From NCBI GenBank assembly GCA_037447655.1, contig JBBHKE010001881.1, forward strand, positions 64,001 to 128,000: DNA of 64,000 nt, read 5' to 3'. This stretch comes from Zygnema cylindricum. Lineage: Eukaryota; Streptophyta; Zygnematophyceae; Zygnematales; Zygnemataceae. The notes below the pieces were generated by a model. The model did not search any database. It saw nothing but the letters and a program-made list of their open reading frames with translations, and was not told the origin of the DNA. The translations under genes and the position numbers were made by a program. Shown here piece by piece: positions 31,985 through 44,430 of this stretch (positions within the stretch are counted from its first letter, which is position 1; each line of letters begins with the position of its first letter).

Positions 31985-33047
31985 ATGTCTACTTCCACTA
32001 CTACTACTAGTTCTCCTCCTGCAACGGTGGATGTAGAACAATAAGTTATGGGCCTTTCGTCAAGAATTTATATCTTCAATGGCCAAAAGTATGCGTATTG
32101 GGCGGCGACGGTTGAATCGTCGTTTGAAACTATTGACTTATTGGGTGTCTTGGATGGCTCCCTTGATGAAACAAAACCAAGTTGAGCAAAAAATAATTCA
32201 ATGGAAATGAACAATCTAATCCTTTGTATTTCAAAAAAAATTATCATGTCTCGACTGAAAATGAAGAAGTTGAGGGAGATTTGGACATCACAGAAATCCG
32301 CTTTTGAGAAAGCGAATGTTCAGGAAGAGCTCTTGGTGGCTGGAAAAATTTGGAGATACAAATACTCTAGAGGAACTATGGTCGAGTATTGTGACAATTA
32401 ACGTGCACTTATTGATGCACACTCTTCTGCTGGGTGGTCATTTCTTGAGTTTCAACAGGCAGCTCTGCTTATTAGAGGTCTCCCTAGTAGAAGGGAAGTT
32501 GTGTCATTCAGCTAAAGAGTCATGATAAAGCTAGCTGGTCATTTCAGTTAGCGTATTATCTTATATTGGAGGAAGGGACTAATTTTAGACTCCTTGAAGG
32601 AGAAGGAAAGGTTGAAGTTTTCGCAACACACTTTGACAAAAGAAATCATGTTAATCAGAACAGGAGTCAGTTTAACCAAAATCAGAATTAGTTTAATCAG
32701 CATAATCAGAAGCAGAATATGCCATCTTCTACTAATTGTTTTTTTGTTTTTTTGAGAAAGTCATGGATACAGGTATTGTCCTAAGCTGAAAAAAGCAAAT
32801 GAGACAGGTTTATAGAGGCCAGGTTGGCAGCATTGCCAATATCACATAGGCTTTTCTAGAAATCTCACCCGTGGAATTACTCTCTTTTCAGCTTCTGCAA
32901 TTGATGCAAATGAGTCCTAGAGCTTCAATGAGCTAGAGGAGGGGGAGTTATTTGCAATGGCAGCAGTGATGGAGGGTCTACAAGATGCAAGATGGATCAC
33001 AGATAACAATTCTGTGGTCTCCATTGACCTAGAGAATGGGCTGCTTA
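31985..33047 (+). pseudogene. Copia-4: truncated gag of a copia element
   Basis: Starts MSTSTTTTSSPPATVDVEQ followed by an in-frame stop, then LSSRIYIFNGQKYAYWAATV, the copia gag N-terminus. Further frames keep gag fragments with at least three frameshifts or stops. A zinc knuckle (CFFCFFEK, then GHGYRYC after a lost base) lies at about 32735-32790. The start of a protease-like region (WITDNNS) near 32995 is cut at about 33047, where the opposite-strand LTR-like sequence of Copia-3 begins. Downstream parts of this element were not found. Confidence 0.8.
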
Positions 33048-33890
33048 TGTAAAGCCTCTAGGGTAATATTTGCCCCTTCTACTTTCCTACTAAATAAGTA
33101 CCACCCAAGCACACAAATATTTTGACCACCCTCACCCCTGTGAGGACCTGACTCCTTTGAGCCGAACGCAAAAAGAATCACTGAATTTGCTCCCATGAGC
33201 AGTAAGTTATGGCTGGTCAATGATGACCTTTATAATTACAAGCTCTCTTAGAGAGATGTACCTAAATTTCACTAAGACATGGTCTGCCTATCCACGACTA
33301 CCTACAACTAAACCGTATTCCAATTGGATCATTGTATAGTACAATAAGGTACAAAAGACGATGTACTTATTGTTCGGCCATTGTACGACATGGCCTTCAA
33401 GGTGATGCCTGTCAAATCGGCAGCCATGGTTCCTCCTCCCATCTTCTCTAGTATCCAATAATATGGCGCCACGTGGCATCGCGTGATACTATCTCCAAAG
33501 GCCGCCAAAAAGCTCATTTTGGGTGGCGGCTGCAACAATGGTCGTCCGATCAAATTCATTTACACGGTTCGGATTCGCGTTCGTGCATGATTTGCTTCAT
33601 ATGCGCCTCGTAGTCAGTTTGGTATGTTTTAGCCGTCGCATTATGGTTTAAGTAATTATCAAACCATATTAGTGTATTGTTTCTTAGCGCCTTAATGGTA
33701 AACGCAACCGTCTAAATAGAATCCATAAGTTGCAGGTTCAAATTCGGCAGTTGCCTCTATTTTGGTAAAATGCCCCTCTACTTTAGTCTGCACTTTCTAA
33801 ATAACGCGGCAGCCATGGCGTGCTTTTGATTCTCTCTCTCTCACTCAAGAGTCTAACTAAAATACAAAGGTGAACTATTAATTACCTCTT
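33048..33890 (-). repeat. LTR-like block L1, probable 3' LTR of Copia-3
   Basis: Similar by eye to 38055-39010: shared CACCCCTGTGA, GAATTTGCTCCC, AGTAAGTTATGG and TTGTACGACATGGCC in the same order. It lies just 3' of the Copia-3 pol. It contains a tRNA-like patch (AGCGCCTTAATGGTAAACGC, then AGGTTCAAATTC) at about 33688-33760. Exact ends are unclear. Confidence 0.6.
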
Positions 33891-34000
33891 TTCATGACTC
33901 CCTTTAATTCTTAGCCAACTTTTAATTTAAGTTCACAATTTTCTCTACAGAATTTTAACTTATGAGAAGGCCTTGGTTTTGTCATCATGTCTGCAATCAT

Positions 34001-37000
34001 CTATTTATCACTTTTATGAATCAGTTTAATTATATTATTCTCTACCTTCTCTCTGACAAAGCTTAATCTGATATCCATATGCTTTGCTTTGAAATGGTGT
34101 TTTGGATTATCTGCAATATATGTAGCACCTTGATTATCACAAAAGACATTTTGAGTTCCAAACTTCATGAACCCAAGTCCTTCTAAAAGAGATTTTACCC
34201 ACATTAATTCTTTGGTGGCGGCACAGGAAGCCATATACTCAGCGTCCATAGTGGACTGAGCAACAACTTTTTGTTGTTTGCTAATCTAACTGCATGCACT
34301 AGATCCAATTTGCAACACATATCCTGTTGTACATCGCCTTAAAGACACATCCGCATACCTGGCATCACTGCAAGTAGTGATGTCAGTGTGCTCCCCTCCC
34401 AAATGCAACCACAATTCCATTGTTCCTACCAAATATCTTATCACCCTTTTGGCTTCTTCCCAATGTCTTTACTGGGCTCATTTAGACTCCTACTGAGGAC
34501 ACCTACAGCTACATCTATGTCCCGACGTGTACAATTTATAAATTAAATTAAACAGCCTACAATTTGCCGATATGGAATCTCTTCCATAAACCTCTTTTCT
34601 TTCTCATCCATCTCATCATTCAAAATCAATATTCCTCCCTCCTCATTCCCCTCCGATACCTTTTTCAGATCTATGGGAGTGGTACATCCATTTGCTTTCT
34701 CCATCTGAAACTTTTGTAGCATATTACCAATAGCTACTTTCTGAGTGAGTATTATATTTCTATTTCCTCTATCCCTCTATATTTGAATTCCCAAAATGTA
34801 CTTTGCTTCGCCGAGATCTTTTATGTCAAACCTACTTCTCAGATCTTGTTTTAGTTTTTTAATCTTATCTAACGACTTGCTTAAGACTAACAAATCATCA
34901 ACATAAATAGCAATTAATATCACTCCATTCTCATCCTCAAATATATATATGGAGTGATCCAAATTAATTTTGATATACCCCAAACCGGTAAGAAATTCGT
35001 CCAACTTTATGCTCGATTGTCGCGGGGCGTGTTTAAGGCCATACAGTGATATTATCTGTTTGCATACCTTGCTATCTTCTCCACTTTCCACGCATCCTTC
35101 CGGTTGCCTCATGTAGATTTTTTTTTCCAACTCTTAGTGTAAGAAGGCGGTCTTAATATCCATCTAGTGTATTTCCATATCCTTTGCTGCTACTAAACTT
35201 AAGAGGATTCTTACAGAAGGGAATCTGACTACGGGTGCGAAGATTTTTTTCATAGTCTATTCCTTCTTTTTAAGTATAACCTTTGGCAACCAACCTAGCT
35301 TTGTACCTTTCAATGGTATTATCTGGGTTTAGTTTAAGCTTAAAAACCCACTAACATCCAATCGGTTTTCTGTCTGGTGGACAATCTACGAATTCCCATG
35401 TATTGGCTTCCATGATGGAAGCCATTTCCTCGTTGACGGCAATGATCTACCGACTACTTTCTGGGGTATTTATGGCCTCTAAGTATGTCTGTGGTTCATC
35501 TGATGAGACATCTTTGTGAAATGGTTATTTACTTGTCTTTCTTGAAGCCGTTTACTGCTTCTTCTTCCTCCTTCAAAATCTGACCCCGGTATGGAAGTCA
35601 TCCTCGGGTTCCATTTAGGAAGATTTTGATCTCCCCTATCTTCCAATTCCGGTGTCTCATCAAATTCCTCGTTGGTTTCCATTTCGTATTGTGGCATGAC
35701 CTCGGATGTTGTCTTTTCCTCCTTGTCTTTTGGTAAATCTGCACATTTTTCTTTCTCCTCGTCTTCCTTCTCTTCACTTCCAAAGTCAAAGTCAGAAAAC
35801 TGACCCGATTCAAATCTGATTTTGACTTCCTTGGTGTATTTGAATGGATCAATAGACTTTACTTCATTCATCACCACTATGTGTTTTACCAAAATCATAT
35901 CTCTCTTTTTCAAGTCATACACTCGATATCCTTTTGTGCTCTCATCATATCTTACAAGATATCATGGTTTGCCTCTTCCCTCTAGCTTCCATTTAGTCTT
36001 ATCAAAATCCAAACTGTAAACTTGACTTCCGAACACTCACAATCTAGACAAATCTTGCTTTCTTCCTATCCACCTCTCATACGGAGTTTCCTCCTTATTT
36101 GCTGAAATTAGGACTCTATATTTGATAAAGTTAGCATAGTTTATAGACTCAGCCCAAAATTCCAATCCAATCCTCTTACCAGTTAGCATACTTCTGGGCA
36201 TATCTCCTAAAGTTATATTCACTCTTTCTGCTACTCCATTCTGTTCTGGATTATAAGGAACACTTTTCTCATTTTGGATTCCTTCTTTTTTAAGAAATTC
36301 TTCAAATTCCCTTGAGGTGTATTCTTTCCCATTATCACTTCTTATCTCTTTTTTTAAGGTTTCATGAAATTTTTCAATCCATATTTTATATTATTTGAAG
36401 CATGTTAGTATCTTTGACTTATGTCTGAGAAGTATACCTTACTATATCTAGACCAATCATCCGTAACGGTTAGCATCCATCTCTTCCCCCCAAGTGAGGC
36501 ATACCTAGCAAGTCCCCAAACGTTAGTGTGAACTAGATCTAATACTTTCTCTCTTCTAAACGTGGATGCCTTTGGGAATACGAGTCTATGAATCTACCCT
36601 TGAGCACATCCGCTGCAGTCATCTAAGGTCTCATCATCCCCAAACTCAATTCCATCCACTATTCTTGTTTTCTTCATTTTCTTTAATCTATCTAGATGCA
36701 CATGCCCCAACCTCTTGTGCCAAATCATCATATCACTTCCACACGAGTAGAGAACACTGTTTTCATTCCAAAGTGCAATTCTGAAGATTCCTTGACTACC
36801 TTTTTCAGCTATGAAAAAAACCTTATTATCAAATCTAGCTGTGAAGATTCCTTTCTTAGTTCCTGTTTCGAACTCTTTTTCATCTAGGACAGCTGTAGAA
36901 ACTAGATTCTTGCTAAGCTGTGGAATGTAAAGAACATCTGAGAGTGTTGCAATTGAAGTCTTTCTATCACCTAAAACTTTAAATCAACCGATCAAAAAAG

Positions 37001-38120
37001 ACTTGTGGTTTCTAACCTACTATCTCCAGACTCTATCTCAACTTTTGGAATTTTCCTCAATTTAGTAAACCACCTCTTATCCTTGTACATATGCATTGAG
37101 GCCCCCGGGTCCATCATCCACCCATCCTCAAGTAGATCCCTCTAACCTCTGAAAGAACACTTCTGTCACCGTGGAATGTTGGCATGCTTCTTAATGGTTC
37201 TCACATTAAGGAGAAGCTCCTCAAGCTCCTCTTCCGGTTCGGTTACTTCATCTTTTTCCTCATCTTGAACTTGAGTCAAAAAAACCTTTTTTTTTCCTCC
37301 ATCTCTTGAGGAACCTTGTCCATCTTTCAGTTAAAGATATGCAAGTTTGACACAATCTGCCATATAATGTCCCGGTTTCTTGCAGAAGTGACATAGTCCA
37401 CCTCGAAGAGCTCCTCTCCCTTGTCGGTCAAATCTGCCACCTCTTTGTCCTCTTCCTCCAAAGTTTAGATAAGGGTCCTTTCCCTTTTCCTCATAATGCT
37501 TCCGCCAATGAGACTTGCACGCTCGGACTTCCTCTCCTAAGTTCTATGGTGCTCTCTTTTCCTAAAATCATCCCCATTGTATCATCCCAATTCCAATTGC
37601 TATCACCTAAATCCTACAACCGATTAATGATATTCTCATACTCTTCAAGTAGTGTCATTATCAATGTATTTACTCTTTGTCTCTCAGACCATGATTTACC
37701 TACGCTCTCTAGTTCTCCAAATAATGCTCCTAAGTCATTGTAATAATTATTCATGCTTCCTCCCTTGTAAGTATAAGCTCAAATCTTATTTTGTGCCAAC
37801 TGTTGCTGTTGCAATCCACCACTCTTATATATTTTTACAAGGGATACCCAAATCTTAGAGGAAGATCTAACATACATAAGAGGAATTCCAATGCCTTTCA
37901 CTACACTTTTTAGAATTAAGAGCTTAATAACCTTGTCTTTATGGTTCCACTTTTCATACTCTGACTGTTTAGTATGACTCCTTGTCACCATTGATGGTGT
38001 TGCTGCCGGTATTGAAACTCTGAGACCTCCATAAGTCCTCAGAGTGGACAGCTTCCAAGAAGCCTCTAGGATAATCCTGACCCCTTTGTGTTTCAGCAAA
38101 AATAACTGCCACCCTGGCAC
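34001..38120 (-). pseudogene. Copia-3: decayed Ty1/copia gag-pol
   Basis: Minus-strand copia relic. Gag is at 37779-38120 and below (NHKDKVIKLLILKSV, SSSKIWVSLVKIY), with a zinc knuckle CHFCKKPGHYMADC at 37352-37393. Integrase pieces lie at 35930-37150 (FWAESINYANFIKYRVLISA, TPYERWIG) and its acidic C-terminus at 35479-35922. RT is at 34777-35130 and keeps YVDDLLVLSKSLDKIKKLKQ and YGLKHAPRQSSIKLDEFLTG. RNase H ends at 34001 (DAEYMASCAATKELMWVKSL, DNQGATYIADNP). Many stops and frameshifts break it. Flanking LTR-like blocks L1 and L2 have diverged strongly, so it is an old insertion. Confidence 0.92.
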
Positions 38121-39010
38121 ACAAAAACTCCGACCACCTGCACCCCTGTGAAGGCAAGATTCCCCTGAGTCGATAGCAAAAGAATCTCTGAATTTGCTCC
38201 CCTGAGTAGTAAGTTATGGAGGGTCAAAGTTGACCTTTTGTACAGAAGCTCTCTGGGAGAGAGGGTCCTATCTCCTAAATTTTTCTAAGTCCTATCTCTC
38301 TCACAGACTCTATCTACTGATGTACGGAACCAATCAGAATACAGTTCCGTACGCAAAAGTACAGCTGCCGGTGTACTTTATGTACGAACATTGTACGACA
38401 TGGCCCAAATGTCAACAAATGTCATATCCGGATTCGGTGCCATAATCTCCGCAGATTCCACGATCCAATGTAATTTTGCCACGCGTCATCCGATGTGGCG
38501 ATGGCCACAAACCGCCGAAAACCTCTTCCGCGATCTTGGCGCTAATTCCGGCCGTCCGATTAGAATCTAATTTAATCGTAGCCTTATTAAATACATGCGC
38601 GGTATTCGTTTCACTTACGAAATCAATGCGCGGTATTGATTTCGTGCATGTACCGTATTCCGAACTTATACATTATCGGATCTATGAATACCGTACACAG
38701 TTATAGTTAAATGATTTAACCTACGTATTAATGTTTAAATTAATATCGTACTATATAATATGTATCACTACTGTTAGACTTAACGGCTAAGGCTACCGGC
38801 TATTTCTGGTTGTCGGCCGGCAGGTACCAGGATCAAATCCTGTGGCCGGCATACACCTTTTAGTAAATAATCCCTTAACTAGTAGAAATTTCCCGTAAAC
38901 CTCAGGATAGCCTAGGTAGCCATGGCTCTAGCTTCCTCTCCAATTTCTCACTGACTGCGACAAGTTTGAGAGTTGGAGAGAGAAGTTAGAGGTAGACTGC
39001 CTCAGCTTCT
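38055..39010 (-). repeat. LTR-like block L2, probable 5' LTR of Copia-3
   Basis: It pairs by sequence with L1. Its right part contains a hairpin at 38816-38850 that mimics a tRNA T-arm on an acceptor stem: GCCGGC arms around CCAGG-ATCAAAT-CCTG. Ends not resolved; TG...CA borders could not be fixed. Confidence 0.55.
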
Positions 39011-39159
39011 TTATTTCTATTCAGACCTAGAAAATACTTTAAAACCATTAGTTTCTACAGCCACGTGTCAATTTGACTTGCCGAATGGATCTTTGTTGAC
39101 CGTTGAATTTCAACGGTCGTCATTCCGTGTTGATTGTTGAAATTATCGTCAACATGGAA

Positions 39160-39880
39160 CTAGTTAGGGTACGGACCAATCACATGAATGTAACGTACTG
39201 AAAGTACAGGTGCTGAAGTACCTTCTCTATGGTCCATGTACGATAGTGCCATTTTGTGACATGTGTCACATCGAGACTCGTTATCTCGCGTTCCGGAGAT
39301 CCCGCAATCCTGTAATAAACTGCCACTTGTCATCCTGAGTGGCGGTGCCAAAAAATGCCACGTCGCCCACTCCGGAATCCCGGCTTGCACCACGGCCGTC
39401 GATTCAAATCCAAATTGTATCTAGGCCGTCGAAACAAATGTTGTACCATTTGTTTTGCAACTGGTTTTATGTTCTAAATGTCGTTAACGTAGTTTAATGA
39501 AGAACTCTACGTATAATTGTATATATATCTATCAAACCCTATACACCTTAACACTAATCGTAGACTTAACCGCTACTCCTAACTTCTACTGTTTTTTGAC
39601 GGACGGTAGGTACCAGGTTCAAATCCTCGTTTCGTCAAATACCATTTTAGTAAAACTTCCTTTGACGGACGGTAGGTACCAGGTTCGAATCCTCGTTCCG
39701 TCAAATACCATTTTAGTAAAACTTCCTTTGTCTACTCTTGTCTCCTTGGAGAGCTTTGGAAGCCATAGCTCTAGCTCCATATCCAGCCTCAGTGACTACA
39801 ACAAGTGTGGGGGCTTGGAGAAGGGAGTCAAAGGCACACTGCCTCTACTCATTTTCTTTCTTAAAACAAAACTATAGAAT
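39160..39880 (-). repeat. LTR-like block L3, partial
   Basis: Third relative of L1 and L2, keeping GTACGG-ACCAATCA, the GGCCGTC-GATTCAAATCC region and the T-arm-like hairpin. Here the hairpin region is tandemly duplicated. The right part (GTGACTACAACAAGTGTGGG) also occurs inside Copia-2 at about 8040. Confidence 0.55.
39598..39729. repeat. Duplicated T-arm-like hairpin
   Basis: A 66-bp tandem duplication. Each unit has GACGGA pairing with TCCGTC (TTCGTC in the first unit) around AGG-TTCGAAT-CCT; TTCGAAT is a perfect tRNA T-loop and the pol III B-box core. Confidence 0.8.
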
Positions 39881-40309
39881 ATTCAAATAACAACACTACA
39901 CCCTCAAGGCATCGTGAACTTTTAAACCACTTTTAGCAATCTGGGGATTGCCAAGGGTGAATTGCGGTTGTTCGCTCCAACTGGAGTTTTGCAAAGCTCC
40001 CAAAAACGTATGAGCTCCACTACCTCCACTCCTTGGTGAGGTATGTCACAATGTGAAAGATCGTTGCCTTCGATCAATAACGAGCTAGCAAGAATTACCC
40101 CAAATACCGAAATTAGTGTAGTATATTCTTGGCCGAAAAACTGGCCAAGGAGATGATTTTTTCAACTAACAAGCAAACAATAATTAAAAATGCAAAACTA
40201 GTTATAGATTTTTTTTTTCTTTAGTTATTTTTTTTTCAAACAAACAAGTACAACTTAGAAGAATATTCTAAAATGCAAGGATCTATTATGAGATCGCACA
40301 AACACACAA

Positions 40310-40515
40310 AAAATAATGTTAAATCTAAATTGAAGAAAATAGAGAAAAACTGACAATTTTAAATTGCCGAGAATATAGAAAAATTGTCAATGTAAAATTG
40401 AGGAAAATAGAATCACACTGACAATGTCGAATCGAAAATTATAGAGCAAGACTGACAATGCCAAATTACACGAAATAGAAAGTGCTCACAATATCAAATT
40501 GCAAAACAATAGAAA
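40310..40515. repeat. Minisatellite, unit about 45 bp
   Basis: About five degenerate units containing GAAAATAGA-AAAACTGACAAT-AAATTG. No coding signal. The preceding 39900-40300 shows nothing recognisable. Confidence 0.75.
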
Positions 40516-40522
40516 AAGAAAA

Positions 40523-41013
40523 AATTTCAAGAGCACAGGAATATTAAGCCAACGGATAGCCACTAGGCTCTTTGGTCTGTTTATATTCCCTACTGGAGTA
40601 CAATAAATAAAGATTTAACTCAATATCACAACACGCAAACTGAAACATAGCAAACTGCAAGGAAATCTGAGAGAACCAGATTTAGTCACACACAAAACAT
40701 ACGAGGAAAGGCAACCCTAATCCACTATCACCCATTAAACCACACAAGCAAACCCAAAACTGTCCAATCACAATCTAAGGTTCAGCAGCAGCCTGAGAAA
40801 GAAGGCCGAGCAAGGAAACCGGTTAGGCCTCGGCGTGAGCCGCGTAGATTAATTTGTAGGGCAGGTTTACAGAGAAAGAAAGTAAGAGCTAAGCAGAGGA
40901 ACGCTTAATGACCAGAAAAATAGTCACTAGAACTATCCTGACAATTTCACAAGATAAATCCTCAAAGTTTAGGTCAAATCTTCCAAAATGAGAATTCCTG
41001 TGCTCTTGAAATT
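40523..41013. repeat. Perfect 20-bp inverted repeat
   Basis: AATTTCAAGAGCACAGGAAT at 40523-40542 and its exact reverse complement at 40994-41013, separated by about 450 bp of the LTR-like repeat. Confidence 0.85.
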
Positions 41014-41660
41014 GTGAACACAAAATTCTCCTAAAATTCACTAAGTACAAAGCCTACAGCTGAGCGTTGCGAATACATGTAGTTGTCTGCACCTAGTTTG
41101 GATTCTAGCCAATAGGCAACCACAATTGTCTGTCTTACTTTACAAAATCTACAGCCTACGGATAAAAACCCTTCCTACGCTACATGTGAATGCGTGCGAC
41201 CTCCAAGGGTCCACGACTTAAAATGATCCTGCGTGCAGTTTGCATCCGGAGCGTCCATTCGTCTGCATCATTGGTGGCCGTCGATTCACATTTCAAATCC
41301 ACGATGGCGGTGACCCCACCTCGAGTTCATGTTTCGGTTTGCGGCCGTCCGTACATCGACATAAATTGGTCGCGGGAATTCCGGCCGGCAAAGTAATTCG
41401 GTTTGTGAAAAACTCCCAGACAACAAATTTAGTCGATTTGCAAGAAATTCCGGCCGGCAAAGTAAGTTGGTTCGCGAAAATCCCGGACGACAACTCAAGT
41501 CGGTTTGCGAGATTTCCGGCGACTGACGAATTCGCGGGCAAAATCTAAACTGCCCGCGGATTTCACGGCGTCGGACCGAAAGGTGTACGATCCTGTCGCC
41601 ACCGCAACATACCCACATTTAAGTTAGTGTGGCGTCCTTTTTGAAGGACCCTTTCTATGC
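40543..41660 (-). repeat. Long dispersed repeat, LTR-like, minus copy
   Basis: Aligns by eye, reverse-complemented, with 61165-62515: shared AGTCGTGAACTATTTGGAGG-like, TCACATGTAG-TAGGAAGGGTT, CTATTGGCT-GAATCCAAACTAG and GGAATATAAATAGACC-type blocks in the same order. The TATAAACAGACC box reads like an LTR promoter. The region 41370-41530 is a 32-bp tandem array based on AATTCCGGCCGGCAAAGTAA. No partner LTR or internal region is visible, so it may be a solo LTR. Confidence 0.6.
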
Positions 41661-41672
41661 AATTAAGTATAA

Positions 41673-41975
41673 TTAGGTGCGCCGACGTGATGTGGCATAA
41701 CATTGAGGAGAGGTGATAGACAAAGGATCACCTAGGGTTATACAATGTCGACAACTCCGTGTGTGAAGGGAAATGTCGGCCCTAGCGGCAAAAAGGTTGT
41801 AACACCCAGGACATTCGCCGAAGATTAAAGGTTTGGGTGGTGGTGAAGTGAGGAAAGTCGAAGACTCGAGGGTGGTCGAAATAAAGGGTCCGAAAACCAT
41901 AAAGTGGCAGGTGAGGCGAAGGGGAGGATGGATAGAGATTGATGATGGATGGTCAATGCCATTGTTTGCCTTCAT
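41673..41975 (-). pseudogene. Zinc-finger coding fragment, possibly LINE-derived
   Basis: A 100-codon minus frame with FGECPGCYNLFAARADISLH and TRSCRHC: a CX2C-X13-HX4C finger like those at the N-terminus of many LINE ORFs. No RT follows it in the expected place, so the assignment is tentative. Confidence 0.35.
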
Positions 41976-42038
41976 TATTGCCAGATTGCTGACGGTATTG
42001 ATCAGGCATTAAAAAAAAAACCGGTCGATGTAGTGTCA

Positions 42039-42320
42039 ACAGCCGCAGGGCGAATCCGGAGTTACATGATTACGAGGAGTAGATGCTGCCGCGTAGTGGT
42101 TTCGCTATTGTGCGTGAAGGTGTAAGCAGCCGCAGGCTGGATCCGGAGGTACATGATTACGAGGAGTAGATGCTGTCGCGTAGTGAGGGAAGAAAAGACG
42201 ACATAGCGTAGATCCGGAGGTACATGTTTACGAGGAGTAGATGCAGTCGCGTAGTGAGTTAGGAAAAGACGACATAGCGTAGATCGGATGTACAAGATTA
42301 CGAGGAGTAGATGCATTGCC
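42039..42320. repeat. Minisatellite, unit about 65-80 bp
   Basis: Four copies of GATTACGAGGAGTAGATGC followed by a GTCGCGTAGTG block and an ATCCGGAGGTACATG block. Confidence 0.88.
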
Positions 42321-42727
42321 ATGTCAACACAGTGGTTCTCTGATTGCTTACAGATGGTGTTTTTGTGATGTCTTTGGGAATTTTAATGATGTAAGGAAAA
42401 AGTCTTGATAACAAGAGTCAAAAAGTCCCTCAATGTTTTGAGAGACAATGCTGTCGGACCCGTAATTCAAAGCAAGTTTTTAGAGAAAAATGGAAAATAA
42501 AAAAAATCTTTTGGAGTAAAGCTCCACATGGAAGCCAGTCTGTCCAAAAAGGTAAGGCTGGCTAAAACGAGCACAGGACGCAAAGCTTTTTAGTTTTCAA
42601 GGGAATAAAATTTTAAATATCATTGCATGGACATTGCAGCAAATAGAACCCGTGTTAGTCACAAGAAGCTTTTGAAATTGTAGAGTTTTGAAATGTTTGT
42701 CATGATAATGTGTACAAATACTAATAG

Positions 42728-43575
42728 CAAAAGGGAAAACAAACAAGCTTTATTCAAAAGGAGGGTAAACCGTCTAGGTACATGAGAACAAAAAAGGAAG
42801 GCAAAAACAAATCTGAGAAACCGACCTGGGGCTGGAGTAGACTAACCAAATGCCCGAACAAAGGCAACATATCAAAGAACATGAAGAAGAACAACAAGCA
42901 AAAAACTAACAGCAAAACAACGTAACCAAAACAAAAGCTATCCAACTATACCTCAATATAACTTAAAAGCTACTGAAAGCAATCCCTTAAAATCTGGGGT
43001 GGGGGAGCACGCTAAGGGAGGTCTAAAATACGTCGATGATCCACAAAAGCAATAACAGATTAGAGGAATCTATACGCTTGCACATGCAGTTAACCACAAA
43101 TGAATGCTCACGGGAAGAAGAAGGAAAAGTCAGAAGCGGGAGGGCACTTGGGGCCCTCCTCTCGAAAGAACATTGACCACAAGTACCAGGGGCTCATTCG
43201 ACGCAACAACTAAAAACCAAACTCCGCCATTGCCATCAGAATGAAGTCAACCACGCCATTGCGGTGCCCACAACCTTCTAAGCAGTGTCACATATGGCCT
43301 CTCCAACATGTCGAGCCGCCTCACCCACGACTGTGACCCACGACTGTAGCCAACGCAGGGCTCACCGAAATAATGTCACTAGCACCATCGAGCAAAACAA
43401 TATATATCGGTCTCAAAATGCAAAACAAGTGAAGCCTCGAAGAATGAAATAACTTCCCAAAAAAAGACATAGTCACAATAATGTGTCCAACAACAGTATT
43501 AACTCTCCCCCATGGAGGCAACGGATCAACTTGCAGCATTCCATTGATATTCTTTACTACGTAAGCAAGAAGACC
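42728..43575 (-). mobile_element. LINE-C: old 3' end of the LINE family
   Basis: Matches the 3' parts of LINE-A and LINE-B at lower identity and in the same orientation (ACGTCGATGATCCACAA, CATGTCGAGCCGCC, CACCATCGAGCAAAACAA). Residual frames read IVLLDGASDI and PALATVVGH where the younger copies have VVLLNGARRIFGD and PTLAAVVGQ. Heavily mutated and truncated. Confidence 0.75.
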
Positions 43576-44340
43576 CATTAGTGATAGAACTTGTTGAAAT
43601 TTTGACCCAAATTATTTCAATCCAAATTACACTCGTTGAGATTTTAGCCCAAATTAGCATGAATAGTTTTTTCAATCAGGCTCATGTTTTTAGTAACGCA
43701 TATCGAACTCATTTTCATTATATTTTTTAGGAGTCGATATCCACAAAATTGGTAGGCACCAATCTAGAGTGTTTTGTATCATTATATTGCCAATTGTCAG
43801 TAATGGACACGACTACGATTTTAACGATTAGAAAGTGAAAATAATTTATAAAGGAAAATAAAAAAAATGTGCACCTTGCATGTCACTACCGCTTTTTTTT
43901 TTACGGTCTTAGGATTTTTTTACCATCTTTTGATTTTTTAGGGAGTTGTGATATTTTTTACAGTTTAGCGTTGTAATTTTTTTTAAGTTCCTTCAGGGTT
44001 TTTAGTTTGTTGGAGCATAATTTTTTGCATTTTTATGGAATAACTTTATGGTCTCCCAACAATCAAACCATATGCAATTTCATGCGGGTTGAAACTCGAA
44101 AAAAATGAAGGTTGATATCGTAAATCGTCATATCGCCGAGATAAGTAATTGGAGACCGAATTGTCATATCAAGAAGTACATAATTTTAAAAGGTACATCC
44201 GTACAAACGCCGTTGGTCGAGGAACTCGGTTGCATCGGAGATTCGGAGGCGTCTCCCGACTCGTTCTTTGGGTCAAGATAGACGATATATAGGCCGATTT
44301 GTCGACTATCGGTGGACTTATATGTATATCGGCCACTGGT
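43576..44340. other. Non-coding stretch, nothing recognised
   Basis: AT-rich flank with no coding frame that I can support. Confidence 0.4.
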
Positions 44341-44349
44341 GAAGGGCCT

Positions 44350-44365
44350 CCGATACACAACACTA
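44350..44365. repeat. Isolated hAT terminal repeat
   Basis: CCGATACACAACACTA matches the right end of the small hAT elements at 46457 and 62578. No partner end was found; a decayed element probably occupies some of 44100-44365. It lies about 240 bp upstream of the ligase start. Confidence 0.55.
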
Positions 44366-44385
44366 GAAGCCTTGTTAACTTACCA

Positions 44386-44430
44386 TTTTAACCCCTGTTA
44401 ACTTACCATTTTTACCCCCCCTCTCCCCCC
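44386..44430. repeat. Short tandem repeat
   Basis: GTTAACTTACCATTTTAACC is followed by a second GTTAACTTACCATTTTTACC in the 5' flank of the ligase gene, then a C-rich run. Confidence 0.85.

Noticed and set aside
33688-33760. Possible intact tRNA gene
   Set aside because: A-box and B-box-like strings are present but the acceptor stem does not pair; treated as a tRNA-like part of the LTR block.
40310-40515. CRISPR-like array
   Set aside because: Units are degenerate and contiguous without unique spacers, and the genome is eukaryotic; it is a minisatellite.
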